A stretch of 64,000 nucleotides of DNA from Streptomyces camponoticapitis (GTDB taxonomy: Bacteria; Actinomycetota; Actinomycetes; Streptomycetales; Streptomycetaceae). The notes under the pieces are model-generated. The model was not told the DNA's origin. It saw only the letters and a program-made list of their open reading frames with translations, and searched no databases. The stretch is from assembly GCF_014646115.1 (NCBI RefSeq), contig NZ_BMMV01000012.1, positions 62,001-126,000 on the forward strand, in the 5' to 3' direction. Shown piece after piece: positions 48,075-55,645 of the stretch; the stretch's first letter is position 1, and each line of letters begins with the position of its first letter. The translations under genes and the position numbers were made by a program.

Positions 48075-48743
48075 ATGAGCACCGCGCCCGGTCCCCCCGA
48101 CCTGTCTCCGCCGCTGCCGCCGCTGCCGCTGCGCGAGCGCAAGAAGCGGCGCACCCGTCAGCTCCTGGTGGACACCTCCCTGGAGCTGTTCACGGAGCGC
48201 GGCTTCGGCAAGGTGACCCTCGACGAGCTCTGCGACTCGGTGGAGGTCTCCAAGCGCACGTTCTTCCGCTACTTCAGCAGCAAGGAAGACGTGGCGATGG
48301 CCCCGACGCAGGACCTGTGGCTGACGTTCCTCGACGTCCTCGACACGGCCGACCTCGGCCCCGCCGACCGCCCGGTACTGCTCCTGGTCCAGGACACCCT
48401 GCTCACGGCACTGGACCGGACGACCACGGACGACTGGGCCCACCGCGCCCTGCTCAGCCACAACCTGATCGAGCAGACCCCCTCGATGGACGCGCACGGC
48501 CTCCACTTCTGCGACCGCACGACCCGCTCGGCGCTGGCCACCCTGCACCGCCGCCTCGACATCCCCGACCCGGCGGATCTACGCCCCCGGCTGGCCCTGG
48601 ACATGGTCGTCGCCGCGTTCCACTGCGCCCTGACGACGTGGGCGTCCACACCCACGGACTCCCTGTCCGCGCACACCCGCCAGGCCTTCACGGCCCTGGC
48701 GTCGGCCGCCACGTTCCCGGCGACGCCGCGAGGCGACGGCTGA
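48075..48743 (+). CDS. TetR family transcriptional regulator
   Basis: A 222-residue regulator. After a proline-rich 20-residue start comes the TetR helix-turn-helix (RERKKRRTRQLLVDTSLELF, then LDELCDSVEVSKRTFFRYF at about 49-67). The C-terminal helices (about 75-215) form a ligand and dimer domain, not identifiable further. Some MftR-like relatives in actinobacteria have the same F-x-R-Y-F-S-S-K-E-D pattern. The ATG at 48075 is the only good start downstream of the operator. It is divergent from the dehydrogenase gene, with the palindrome between them; repression of both is the simplest model. A short Gly/Arg-poor tail ends before a terminator region. Confidence 0.93.
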   Translation: MSTAPGPPDLSPPLPPLPLRERKKRRTRQLLVDTSLELFTERGFGKVTLDELCDSVEVSKRTFFRYFSSKEDVAMAPTQDLWLTFLDVLDTADLGPADRPVLLLVQDTLLTALDRTTTDDWAHRALLSHNLIEQTPSMDAHGLHFCDRTTRSALATLHRRLDIPDPADLRPRLALDMVVAAFHCALTTWASTPTDSLSAHTRQAFTALASAATFPATPRGDG

Positions 48744-48863
48744 GCGGTGACCGGGTCGGGGGCCGTATCCGCCGGGATGGCGCCGATGCCCGTGGACCAA
48801 AGCCCGTGGACCCGGCGGACATTACCCACCGGCCCGACCGCGACGTACCCGGAAAAAGCAAAA

Positions 48864-48894
48864 GCCCCAGATCACGGCGAGTGAGTTCTGGGGC
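48864..48894 (-). terminator. Rho-independent terminator of tRNA-Thr
   Basis: On the minus strand: GCCCCAGA/TCTGGGGC stem (8 bp, 15-base loop) followed by TTTTGCTTTTT, a true T-tract, 9 bases downstream of the tRNA 3' end. This is one of few U-rich terminators in the window. Confidence 0.88.
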
Positions 48895-48902
48895 CTTCAC
48901 AG

Positions 48903-48976
48903 AGCCGCCTTCGGGATTCGAACCCGAGACCTACGCATTACGAGTGCGTTGCTCTGGCCAACTGAGCTAAGGCGGC
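48903..48976 (-). tRNA. tRNA-Thr, anticodon CGT
   Basis: A 74-base tRNA on the minus strand: acceptor stem GCCGCCT/AGGCGGC, D-loop AGCTCAGTTGGCCAGAGC, anticodon arm ACGCACTCGTAATGCGT (anticodon CGT, reads ACG, a common Thr codon in this genome), T-arm GGGTTCGAATCCC. The CCA end is not encoded. A U-rich terminator follows. Confidence 0.98.
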
Positions 48977-49090
48977 AAGCTGCGGAATTGGCTGTCCGCG
49001 CACGGTCAGGTTCGCATCAGCAGCGGGCGCAAGTCTACAGGGTTCTTGGGGGTGCCCCGAACCAGGTCTTGGCCGGGGAGGGGGGTGTGG

Positions 49091-50620
49091 TCAGCACTTC
49101 TTGCCGTTCTTCGGTGGGGTGCCTTCGATGAGGTAGGTGTTGATCGCCGTGTCCACGCAGTCGCTGCCGCGGCCGTACGCCGTGTGGCCGTCGCCGTTGT
49201 ACGTCAGCAGGACGCCGGAGGAGAGCTGCTCGGCGAGGGAGCGGGCCCACTTGTACGGGGTCGCCGGGTCGCGGGTGGTGCCGACCACGAGGATCGGCGG
49301 AGCGCCCTTCGCCTTGACGCGGTGGGGGGCGCCCGTCGCCATGGTCGGCCAGTACGCGCAGTTCAGGGACGCCCAGGCGAGGCCCGTGCCGAAGACCGGG
49401 GAGGCCTTCTTGAAGGAGGGCACCGCCGCCTCCACATCGGTGGGCTTCTTGAAGGCCGGCGGGAGGTCCAGGCAGTTCACGGCGGCGTTGGCGAACATGA
49501 GGTTCGTGTAGGAGCCGTCGCCCTCGCGTTCGTAGTAGCTGTCGGCCAGGGCGAGGAGCCCGGAGCCGTCGTCGTCCTCCATCGCGCTGCTGAGGGATTC
49601 GCGGAGGCCGGGCCAAGCGGACTCGTCGTACATGGCGTTGATCACACCCGTCGTGGCCAGCGACTCGCCCAGTCTGCGGGGCTCGCCGGTCGGGATCGGC
49701 TTCGTGTCGAGTGCCTTGAAGAAGGCCGTCAGACGGCGGCCCGCCTCCTCCGGCGACCCGGTGCCCAGGGGACAGTCCGGCTGCTTGGCGCAGTCCTCGG
49801 CGAATGCCTGGAAGGCGGTCTCGAAGCCGGCCGTCTGGTCGCGGTTCATTTGCTTCGCCGGTAGTGAGGGGTCCATCGCGCCGTCGAGGACGAGGCGGCC
49901 TACGCGCCGGGGGAAGAGCTCGGCGTACGTGGCGCCGAGGAAGGTGCCGTACGACGCCCCGACGTATGTCAGCTTCTCGTCGCGCAGGACGCCCCGGAAG
50001 ATGTCCATGTCACGGGCGGCCTCGACGGTGGAGACGTGCGGCAGCAACTCGGCCGATCGCTTCTCGCAGGACTGGGCGAGCTTCTTGAAGGACTCCGCCA
50101 GGAGGCCCCGCTCGGCGGTGTCGTCGGGGGTCTGGTCGACCTGGGTGTAGGCGTCCATCTGCTTGCCGGTGAGGCATTCGACCGGGGCGCTGCGGGCGAC
50201 GCCGCGGGGGTCCATCGCCACCATGTCGTAGCGCGCCCGGACCGGGGCCGGGTAACCGATGCCCGCGTACCCCTGGAGGTAGTCGATGGCCGAACCGCCC
50301 GGACCGCCCGGGTTCACCTGGAGGGAGCCGAGGTGCTTGCCGGGGCCGGTGGCCTTCTTGCGGGCGACGGCGAGTTTGATCTCGGTGCCGTTCGGCCGGT
50401 CGTAGTCGAGTGGCACCCTCATCGAGGCGCATTGAAAACCCGGAACGCCGCACCCACGCCAGTCGATCTTCTGCCCGTAGTACTTCTTCAGCGCCGTCGG
50501 AGCCCCCGACACCGGCGACGCCTTGCGGGAAGACGAGTCGTCGGACGTGCAGCCGGAGAGGAGCAGACCCGCCGCGGCGAGCCCGGCGGCGGAGAGACGG
50601 AAAAGACGCCTGAAGTCCAT
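49091..50620 (-). CDS. Alpha/beta hydrolase, tripeptidyl aminopeptidase-like lipoprotein
   Basis: A 509-residue secreted serine peptidase of the Streptomyces tripeptidyl aminopeptidase (Tap) family, which removes N-terminal peptides from secreted proteins. A lipoprotein signal ends at LSGC (Cys24). The catalytic Ser223 is in GASYGT; the Asp is in TRDPATPY and the His in GDGHTAYG near the C-terminus. The oxyanion segment VNPGGPGGSA (about 102-111) and the C-terminal TAP-like domain are intact, and several cysteine pairs are placed for disulphides. The ATG at 50620 is followed by a basic signal start (MDFRRLFR). It lies between holB and the tRNA-Thr gene on the same strand. Confidence 0.92.
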   Translation of the reverse strand: MDFRRLFRLSAAGLAAAGLLLSGCTSDDSSSRKASPVSGAPTALKKYYGQKIDWRGCGVPGFQCASMRVPLDYDRPNGTEIKLAVARKKATGPGKHLGSLQVNPGGPGGSAIDYLQGYAGIGYPAPVRARYDMVAMDPRGVARSAPVECLTGKQMDAYTQVDQTPDDTAERGLLAESFKKLAQSCEKRSAELLPHVSTVEAARDMDIFRGVLRDEKLTYVGASYGTFLGATYAELFPRRVGRLVLDGAMDPSLPAKQMNRDQTAGFETAFQAFAEDCAKQPDCPLGTGSPEEAGRRLTAFFKALDTKPIPTGEPRRLGESLATTGVINAMYDESAWPGLRESLSSAMEDDDGSGLLALADSYYEREGDGSYTNLMFANAAVNCLDLPPAFKKPTDVEAAVPSFKKASPVFGTGLAWASLNCAYWPTMATGAPHRVKAKGAPPILVVGTTRDPATPYKWARSLAEQLSSGVLLTYNGDGHTAYGRGSDCVDTAINTYLIEGTPPKNGKKC

Positions 50621-50742
50621 TCGTGGAGCCTAGCCGTCGCGGCGTGAGTGTCGCTTTTCCCTGTCCGTACGGGTGGCTCCTCCGGTCGGGACGGCGTACA
50701 GCCCACCCGGAAGGCCGACGCGGGCCCCGACGCGCAGGCGGC

Positions 50743-51948
50743 TCAGCCCGCCCGCAGCGACACCGTCATCGCCTCGACCGCCAGCAGCGGCGCCACATTG
50801 CGGTCGAGCGCCTGGCGGCAGGCCCCGATCGCCTCTATCCGGCGCAGCGTCGCCTCCGGCGTCGACGCTCTCGCGATCCGGTCGAGCGCGTCCCGTACGT
50901 CCTCGTTGGCCAGCCCGATCCGCGAGCCGAACTGGATCGCCAGCACGTCCCGGTAGAAGCCCGTCAGGTCGGTGAGCGCCAGGTCGAGACTGTCGCGCTG
51001 GGTACGGGTGGAACGGCGCTTCTGCCGGTCCGCCAGCTCCTTCATGACACCCGCCGTACCGCGCGGCATCCGGCCTCCCGGCGCGGCACCGAGCGCGGCC
51101 TTCATGTCCTCGGTCTCCTTGACGTCCACGCCCTCGGCGACCTCTTTGGAGTCCTCCCCGGCCGCGTCGATGAGTTCCTGGGCGGCCCGGAGGCAGCCGC
51201 CGATGTCCTCGACGCGCAGCGGGACCTTGAGGACGGTGGCCCGGCGGGCGCGGGCCCGTTCGTCCGTGGCGAGACGGCGGGCGCGGCCGATGTGCCCCTG
51301 GGTGGCGCGCGCGGCGGCCGCGGCTGCCTCCGGCTCGATGCCGTCGCGCCTCATCAGGACGTCGGCGACGGCGTCCACCGGTGGCGTACGGAGCGTGAGA
51401 TGGCGGCAGCGGGAGCGGATCGTGGGCAGCACGTCTTCCAGGGAAGGGGCGCAGAGCAGCCAGACCGTACGGGGCGCCGGCTCCTCGACGGCCTTCAGGA
51501 GCACGTTGCCCGCGCCCTCCGTGAGGCGGTCCGCGTCTTCGAGGACGATGACCTGCCACCGGCCCACGGCCGGGGAGAGCTGGGCCCGGCGGACCTGCTC
51601 CCTGGTCTCCTTGACGCCGATGGAGAGCAGGTCGGTGCGGATCACCTCGACATCGGCGTGCGTACCGATCAGGCTCGTGTGGCAGCCGTCGCAGAACCCG
51701 CAGCCGGGCACGCCGCCCAGCGCGCGGTCCGGGCTGGTGCACTGGAGGGCGGCGGCGAAGGCCCGGGCGGCGGTGGAACGGCCGGAGCCCGGCGGGCCGG
51801 TGAACAGCCACGCGTGCGTCATCTTCGTCGCCTCGGGCGGCGGGGTGCCGGAGGCCTCGGCGGTGACCCGGGCGTCCGCGTCACGGGCGGCGGCGGTGAG
51901 CGTCTCGGCGACGCGGTCCTGTCCGACCAGGTCGTCCCATACGGTCAT
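50743..51948 (-). CDS. holB: DNA polymerase III subunit delta'
   Basis: Part of the clamp-loader that places the sliding clamp on DNA. The 401-residue AAA+ protein has a P-loop GPPGSGRST at about 51-59; the usual Lys of GKT is Arg here, as is often seen in delta' subunits, which do not hydrolyse ATP. The zinc module Cys70, Cys83, Cys86, Cys89 (C...PGCGFCDGCH) follows. LEDADRLTEGAGNVLLKAVEEP corresponds to the Walker B/sensor region; SRC (IRSRCRHL) is the arginine-finger motif. The C-terminal collar domain includes an unusual charged segment (about 285-340). ATG 51948. It is downstream of the tmk fusion on the same strand, after about 200 bases, an order widespread in bacteria. Confidence 0.95.
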   Translation of the reverse strand: MTVWDDLVGQDRVAETLTAAARDADARVTAEASGTPPPEATKMTHAWLFTGPPGSGRSTAARAFAAALQCTSPDRALGGVPGCGFCDGCHTSLIGTHADVEVIRTDLLSIGVKETREQVRRAQLSPAVGRWQVIVLEDADRLTEGAGNVLLKAVEEPAPRTVWLLCAPSLEDVLPTIRSRCRHLTLRTPPVDAVADVLMRRDGIEPEAAAAAARATQGHIGRARRLATDERARARRATVLKVPLRVEDIGGCLRAAQELIDAAGEDSKEVAEGVDVKETEDMKAALGAAPGGRMPRGTAGVMKELADRQKRRSTRTQRDSLDLALTDLTGFYRDVLAIQFGSRIGLANEDVRDALDRIARASTPEATLRRIEAIGACRQALDRNVAPLLAVEAMTVSLRAG

Positions 51949-52151
51949 GCGCCGTCACCGCCTCAGAGTCGCGCCACGGCATCCGGACCGGGATCGGGAC
52001 CGGATGCCGACTTTCGAGATCCATTGTGGGGGCAGGGTCTGACAATCCCGTCCCACCAGGTCGGAGGCCGACATTCCGGCCGCCGGCCCCCGGTACGGGA
52101 CCCGCGCCCCTCAGCTTCGGCCCCGGTCCCGCCCCCGACACGAACCGACGC

Positions 52152-55100
52152 TCAGCGACCGCTCCGGCCGCGACCGCCGCGCGCCCCGCCGATGTCGTCG
52201 TCATCCTCGCGCGGGCCGAGCAACTCGTCGGCGAGCGTCGGAAGATCGTCCAGCGGAGTCTCCTCCGCCCAGTCCGAACGCCGCCGTGCCGGCCGCTCCG
52301 GATCGATCTGCGGCAGCTCACGCGTCTGGTCGTTCCCCGCCACGGGTGGCGGCGCGACCTGCGCGGACGGCGCGGGCGCCGACCCCTGCGCGTCGTCCCG
52401 GAAGAAGCCGGGCGGCACCCGGTCTGCCGGCTGCGCGTCCCGTACGGGCGGCAGTACGGCCGTCTCGTCGACCGCGCGGTCCACCGCACCCGACGGGCCG
52501 GAGCCGGAGCCCGAAGACCCGCCGGACCCCGGCCGCCTCGGCTCCTCCCCCGGATCCGGAACCTTCGGGATCACCCGCGTCTCGTCGTTGTCCGCGCCCG
52601 AGCCGCCCGGACCGCGAGAGTCGCCCGACCCCTCGCCGCCCGACGGCGCGGGCACTTCCTGCGTCGCGTCGTCGGGTGTGACCACCCGCTTCTCACCCGG
52701 CGCATCTGCGGGCGGCTCCTGCACGACCGGCGTCGGCACCGTCAACTCGCTGTCCGACTCGCGGCGTTCGGCCCCCGGAGTCTCCGAGGCCCCCGCTGAC
52801 TCCTCCGCGGCCTGCGCCGCGGCCGTCGCCTCCGCCAGCCGTCGCGCCTCCTCGGCCCGCACCAGCGCCTCTTCGGCCTTGCGCTGCTTCTCGCGCCGCC
52901 GCTCCTCCGCCTCGGCCCTGAGCCGGCTCTCCTCCTCGGCGAGCCGCCGCAGCCGCTCCTCCTCCGCGCGCCGCGTAGCGTCCTCCGCCTCGCGCCGTAC
53001 GCGCTCCTCCTCGGCCAGCCTGCGCGCCTCCTCGGCCCGCTCCCTGGCCTCCATCGCCTGCCGGTCTGCCTCGCGCTGCCGCGCCTCCTCCAGCTCGCGG
53101 CGCTTGCGCTCCTCCTCCTCGGCCCGGAGCTTGGCGAGCTGCGCCTGCCGCTCGCGCTCCTGGCGCTCCTCCTCGGCCTTGCGCGCCGCCTCTTCCTCGG
53201 CCCGGCGCCGCGCCTCCTCGGCGGCGGCCTTCCGCGCCTCCTCCTGCGCCTTCACCTCAGCGGCCGACAGCGGCAGCATCTGGTCGAGCCGGTGCCGCAC
53301 GACTGTGGTGACGGCCTCGGGCTCCTGCGCCCCGTCCACGACCAGATACCGGCCGGGGTCCGACGCTGCGAGGGTGAGGAAGCCGTCCCGTACGCGCTGA
53401 TGGAACTCGGCCGGCTCGGACTCCAGCCGGTCCGGCGCCTCCGTGAAGCGCTCGCGCGCCGCCTCGGGCGAGACGTCGAGCAGCACCGTCAGGTTCGGTA
53501 CGAGACCGTCCGTGGCCCAGCGCGAGATACGGGCGATCTCGGTCGGCGCCAGATCGCGCCCCGCGCCCTGGTAGGCCACGGACGAGTCGATGTAGCGGTC
53601 GGAGATGACGATCGCGCCTCGCTCCAGGGCGGGGCGTACGACCGAGTCGACGTGCTCCGCGCGGTCGGCGGCGTACAGCAGCGCCTCCGCGCGGTGCGAC
53701 AGACCGGCGCTCGACACGTCCAGCAGGATCGAGCGGAGCCGCTTGCCGACCGCCGTGGCACCCGGCTCGCGCGTCACGACGACCTCGTGGCCCTTGGCGC
53801 GGATCCACTCGGCCAGCGCCTCGACCTGGGTCGACTTCCCGGCGCCGTCGCCGCCCTCTATGGCGAGGAAGAAGCCGTTCGCCGCCGGGGCCTGCGCCGG
53901 GTCGGCCCCGCCGCGCAGCGCGTCACGCAGATCGTTCCGCAGCGGTACGCCCGACCGGTCGTCGGTCTTGGCGAGTACGACGGCGGCCACGGGCAGCAGC
54001 AGCGCGCCGACCAGCATCAGTGTGAAGGCCGCGCCGCCGTGGGCGAAGACGAAGTCGCCGGAGGCCAGCCGGTGCGGGCCGATGGCGGCGGCGAGTACGG
54101 GGGCCACCACGGCGCCGATCGCCACGTACACGCGGACGACGGCCTGGAGATGGTCGGTGTGCCGGCCGCGCCGGTACTCCTCGGTCTCCTGGTCGATCAG
54201 CCCGTGGCCGGTGGCGGCGGCGACACCGGCGGACACCCCGGCGAGCAGCGCGACGAACAGCACGGTCGCCGTGTCGGGTACGAGTCCGGTGACCAGCAGC
54301 GCGACACCGGTGAAGGCGATCGCCAGCGCGAACAGCCGACGGCGGGACAGCCCCGGCAGGACCTTCCCGGCGCCGCGGATGCCGACACCGACGCCGCCCG
54401 TCAGGGCGAGGATCAGGAGGGCGAAGGCGACGGGACCGCCGCCCAGGTCCTTCGCGTGCAGCACGGAGACGGCAGCGGCGGACGCGACGGCGCCGGCCAC
54501 GGCCGCGCCGGCGAAGACGAGCAGCGGCACCGCGCCCGTACGGCCCTTGTCCGGACAGGTTCCGGTCTTCGGACGGCGCAGGCCTTCGAGCGGCGAGCGA
54601 GGGCGCGGGGTGGGGCCGCCGGGCAGCTCCAGCATGAACAGGGTCGAGACGGACGCGGCGAACAGTCCGGCCGCGACGTACGACCCGAGGGCCGCCTGGT
54701 GCAGCGAGAACCACTCGACGCCCGTACCGATCAGGTTGGAGATCAGCGTGACGACGAGCAGGACGGCCGCGGCCAGGGGGATCGCGACGAAGCTCGTGCG
54801 GAGCGACAAGCGGCGCAGCGCGTCGAGGTGGTCGGGCATCGGGCGTACGGCGGCGCCTTCCGGCGGCGGGGCCGGGAGCAGGGCGGGCGCCGCGCTCTCC
54901 TTTGCCACCGTCCAGAAGCGCTCGGCCACGCCGGCGACGAAGACCGTACTGAGAAGGATCGGCAGTGCGTTCTCGGGGCTCCAGTCGAGCCAGAGCGGGG
55001 CGACGATGAGCAGCGCGAGGCGTACGCCGTCGGCCCCGATCATCGTCCAGCGACGGTCCAGCGGACCGCCCTTGGCACCGCTGCCGGCCTCGGTCCTGGC

Positions 55101-55523
55101 GCCGCTCGCGGCGTCGGCGCCGTCACCCGCGGGGGCGCCGGACGGCCCGCGCTTGGCTGCCCGGCCCTTGGACGCCCGCGTCCCGGATCCGGGCGCGGTC
55201 AGGGCGGCGAGCGGCCCGAGGAGTACGGCTCCGAAGAGCACTGTGGCAAGGATCCGGGCGCCGAACACCGCTGCGACGGCGAACGCCACCCCCCGGTATC
55301 CCGCCCCGAACGAGCCCTCGGCGACCGCCGCCTGCAACGACAGCAGCAGAAGCACGAGAAGGGCGAGTGCATCGCCGATGCCGCCCACGAGCTGTGCGCC
55401 CCACAACCGCCGCAGCGGAGGGAATCGCAACAAAGCTCGTACGGCACGCTCTCGTGAGTCTGCGGCAAGTGCGTCGGAGTCGGAGGTGGGGCTCACGACC
55501 GTTGGCTGCTCGGCTCGCGTCAT
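52152..55523 (-). CDS. tmk: MFS-like membrane domain-thymidylate kinase-coiled coil fusion
   Basis: A giant 1123-residue fusion. Residues 30-530 contain about 11 hydrophobic segments of a major-facilitator-like module with a disordered cytoplasmic loop near 110-155. Residues 550-750 are a thymidylate kinase: P-loop EGGDGAGKST (556-565), TREPG (584-588), DRY (642-644) and the lid QGAGRDL. It phosphorylates dTMP to dTDP. Residues 758-895 are an almost unbroken E/R/A-rich heptad coiled coil, and the last 230 residues are a disordered P/G/D/S-rich tail. Other bacteria have a free 200-residue Tmk next to holB, so the kinase call is firm, while the roles of the transporter-like and coiled-coil parts are unknown. 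Only one start (ATG 55523) is plausible. It lies between topA and holB on the same strand. Confidence 0.9.
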   Translation of the reverse strand: MTRAEQPTVVSPTSDSDALAADSRERAVRALLRFPPLRRLWGAQLVGGIGDALALLVLLLLSLQAAVAEGSFGAGYRGVAFAVAAVFGARILATVLFGAVLLGPLAALTAPGSGTRASKGRAAKRGPSGAPAGDGADAASGARTEAGSGAKGGPLDRRWTMIGADGVRLALLIVAPLWLDWSPENALPILLSTVFVAGVAERFWTVAKESAAPALLPAPPPEGAAVRPMPDHLDALRRLSLRTSFVAIPLAAAVLLVVTLISNLIGTGVEWFSLHQAALGSYVAAGLFAASVSTLFMLELPGGPTPRPRSPLEGLRRPKTGTCPDKGRTGAVPLLVFAGAAVAGAVASAAAVSVLHAKDLGGGPVAFALLILALTGGVGVGIRGAGKVLPGLSRRRLFALAIAFTGVALLVTGLVPDTATVLFVALLAGVSAGVAAATGHGLIDQETEEYRRGRHTDHLQAVVRVYVAIGAVVAPVLAAAIGPHRLASGDFVFAHGGAAFTLMLVGALLLPVAAVVLAKTDDRSGVPLRNDLRDALRGGADPAQAPAANGFFLAIEGGDGAGKSTQVEALAEWIRAKGHEVVVTREPGATAVGKRLRSILLDVSSAGLSHRAEALLYAADRAEHVDSVVRPALERGAIVISDRYIDSSVAYQGAGRDLAPTEIARISRWATDGLVPNLTVLLDVSPEAARERFTEAPDRLESEPAEFHQRVRDGFLTLAASDPGRYLVVDGAQEPEAVTTVVRHRLDQMLPLSAAEVKAQEEARKAAAEEARRRAEEEAARKAEEERQERERQAQLAKLRAEEEERKRRELEEARQREADRQAMEARERAEEARRLAEEERVRREAEDATRRAEEERLRRLAEEESRLRAEAEERRREKQRKAEEALVRAEEARRLAEATAAAQAAEESAGASETPGAERRESDSELTVPTPVVQEPPADAPGEKRVVTPDDATQEVPAPSGGEGSGDSRGPGGSGADNDETRVIPKVPDPGEEPRRPGSGGSSGSGSGPSGAVDRAVDETAVLPPVRDAQPADRVPPGFFRDDAQGSAPAPSAQVAPPPVAGNDQTRELPQIDPERPARRRSDWAEETPLDDLPTLADELLGPREDDDDIGGARGGRGRSGR

Positions 55524-55645
55524 CCGCCCAGCCTATCCGGAGCCCGCCCGTGCTCGGAGGCCCGCCCGAACTAACGAGCCGCACGGGCCCCTCCGGGGCG
55601 ATCCCCGCGGAGGGTCCGTGCGGCGCTCACGCCGTTCTCCGTGCC

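Noticed and set aside
50623..53400. Plus-strand frames opposite holB and tmk, with Ser/Arg-rich translations
   Set aside because: Shadows of the fusion's Glu/Arg-rich coiled coil; no ribosome binding site and no conserved domain.
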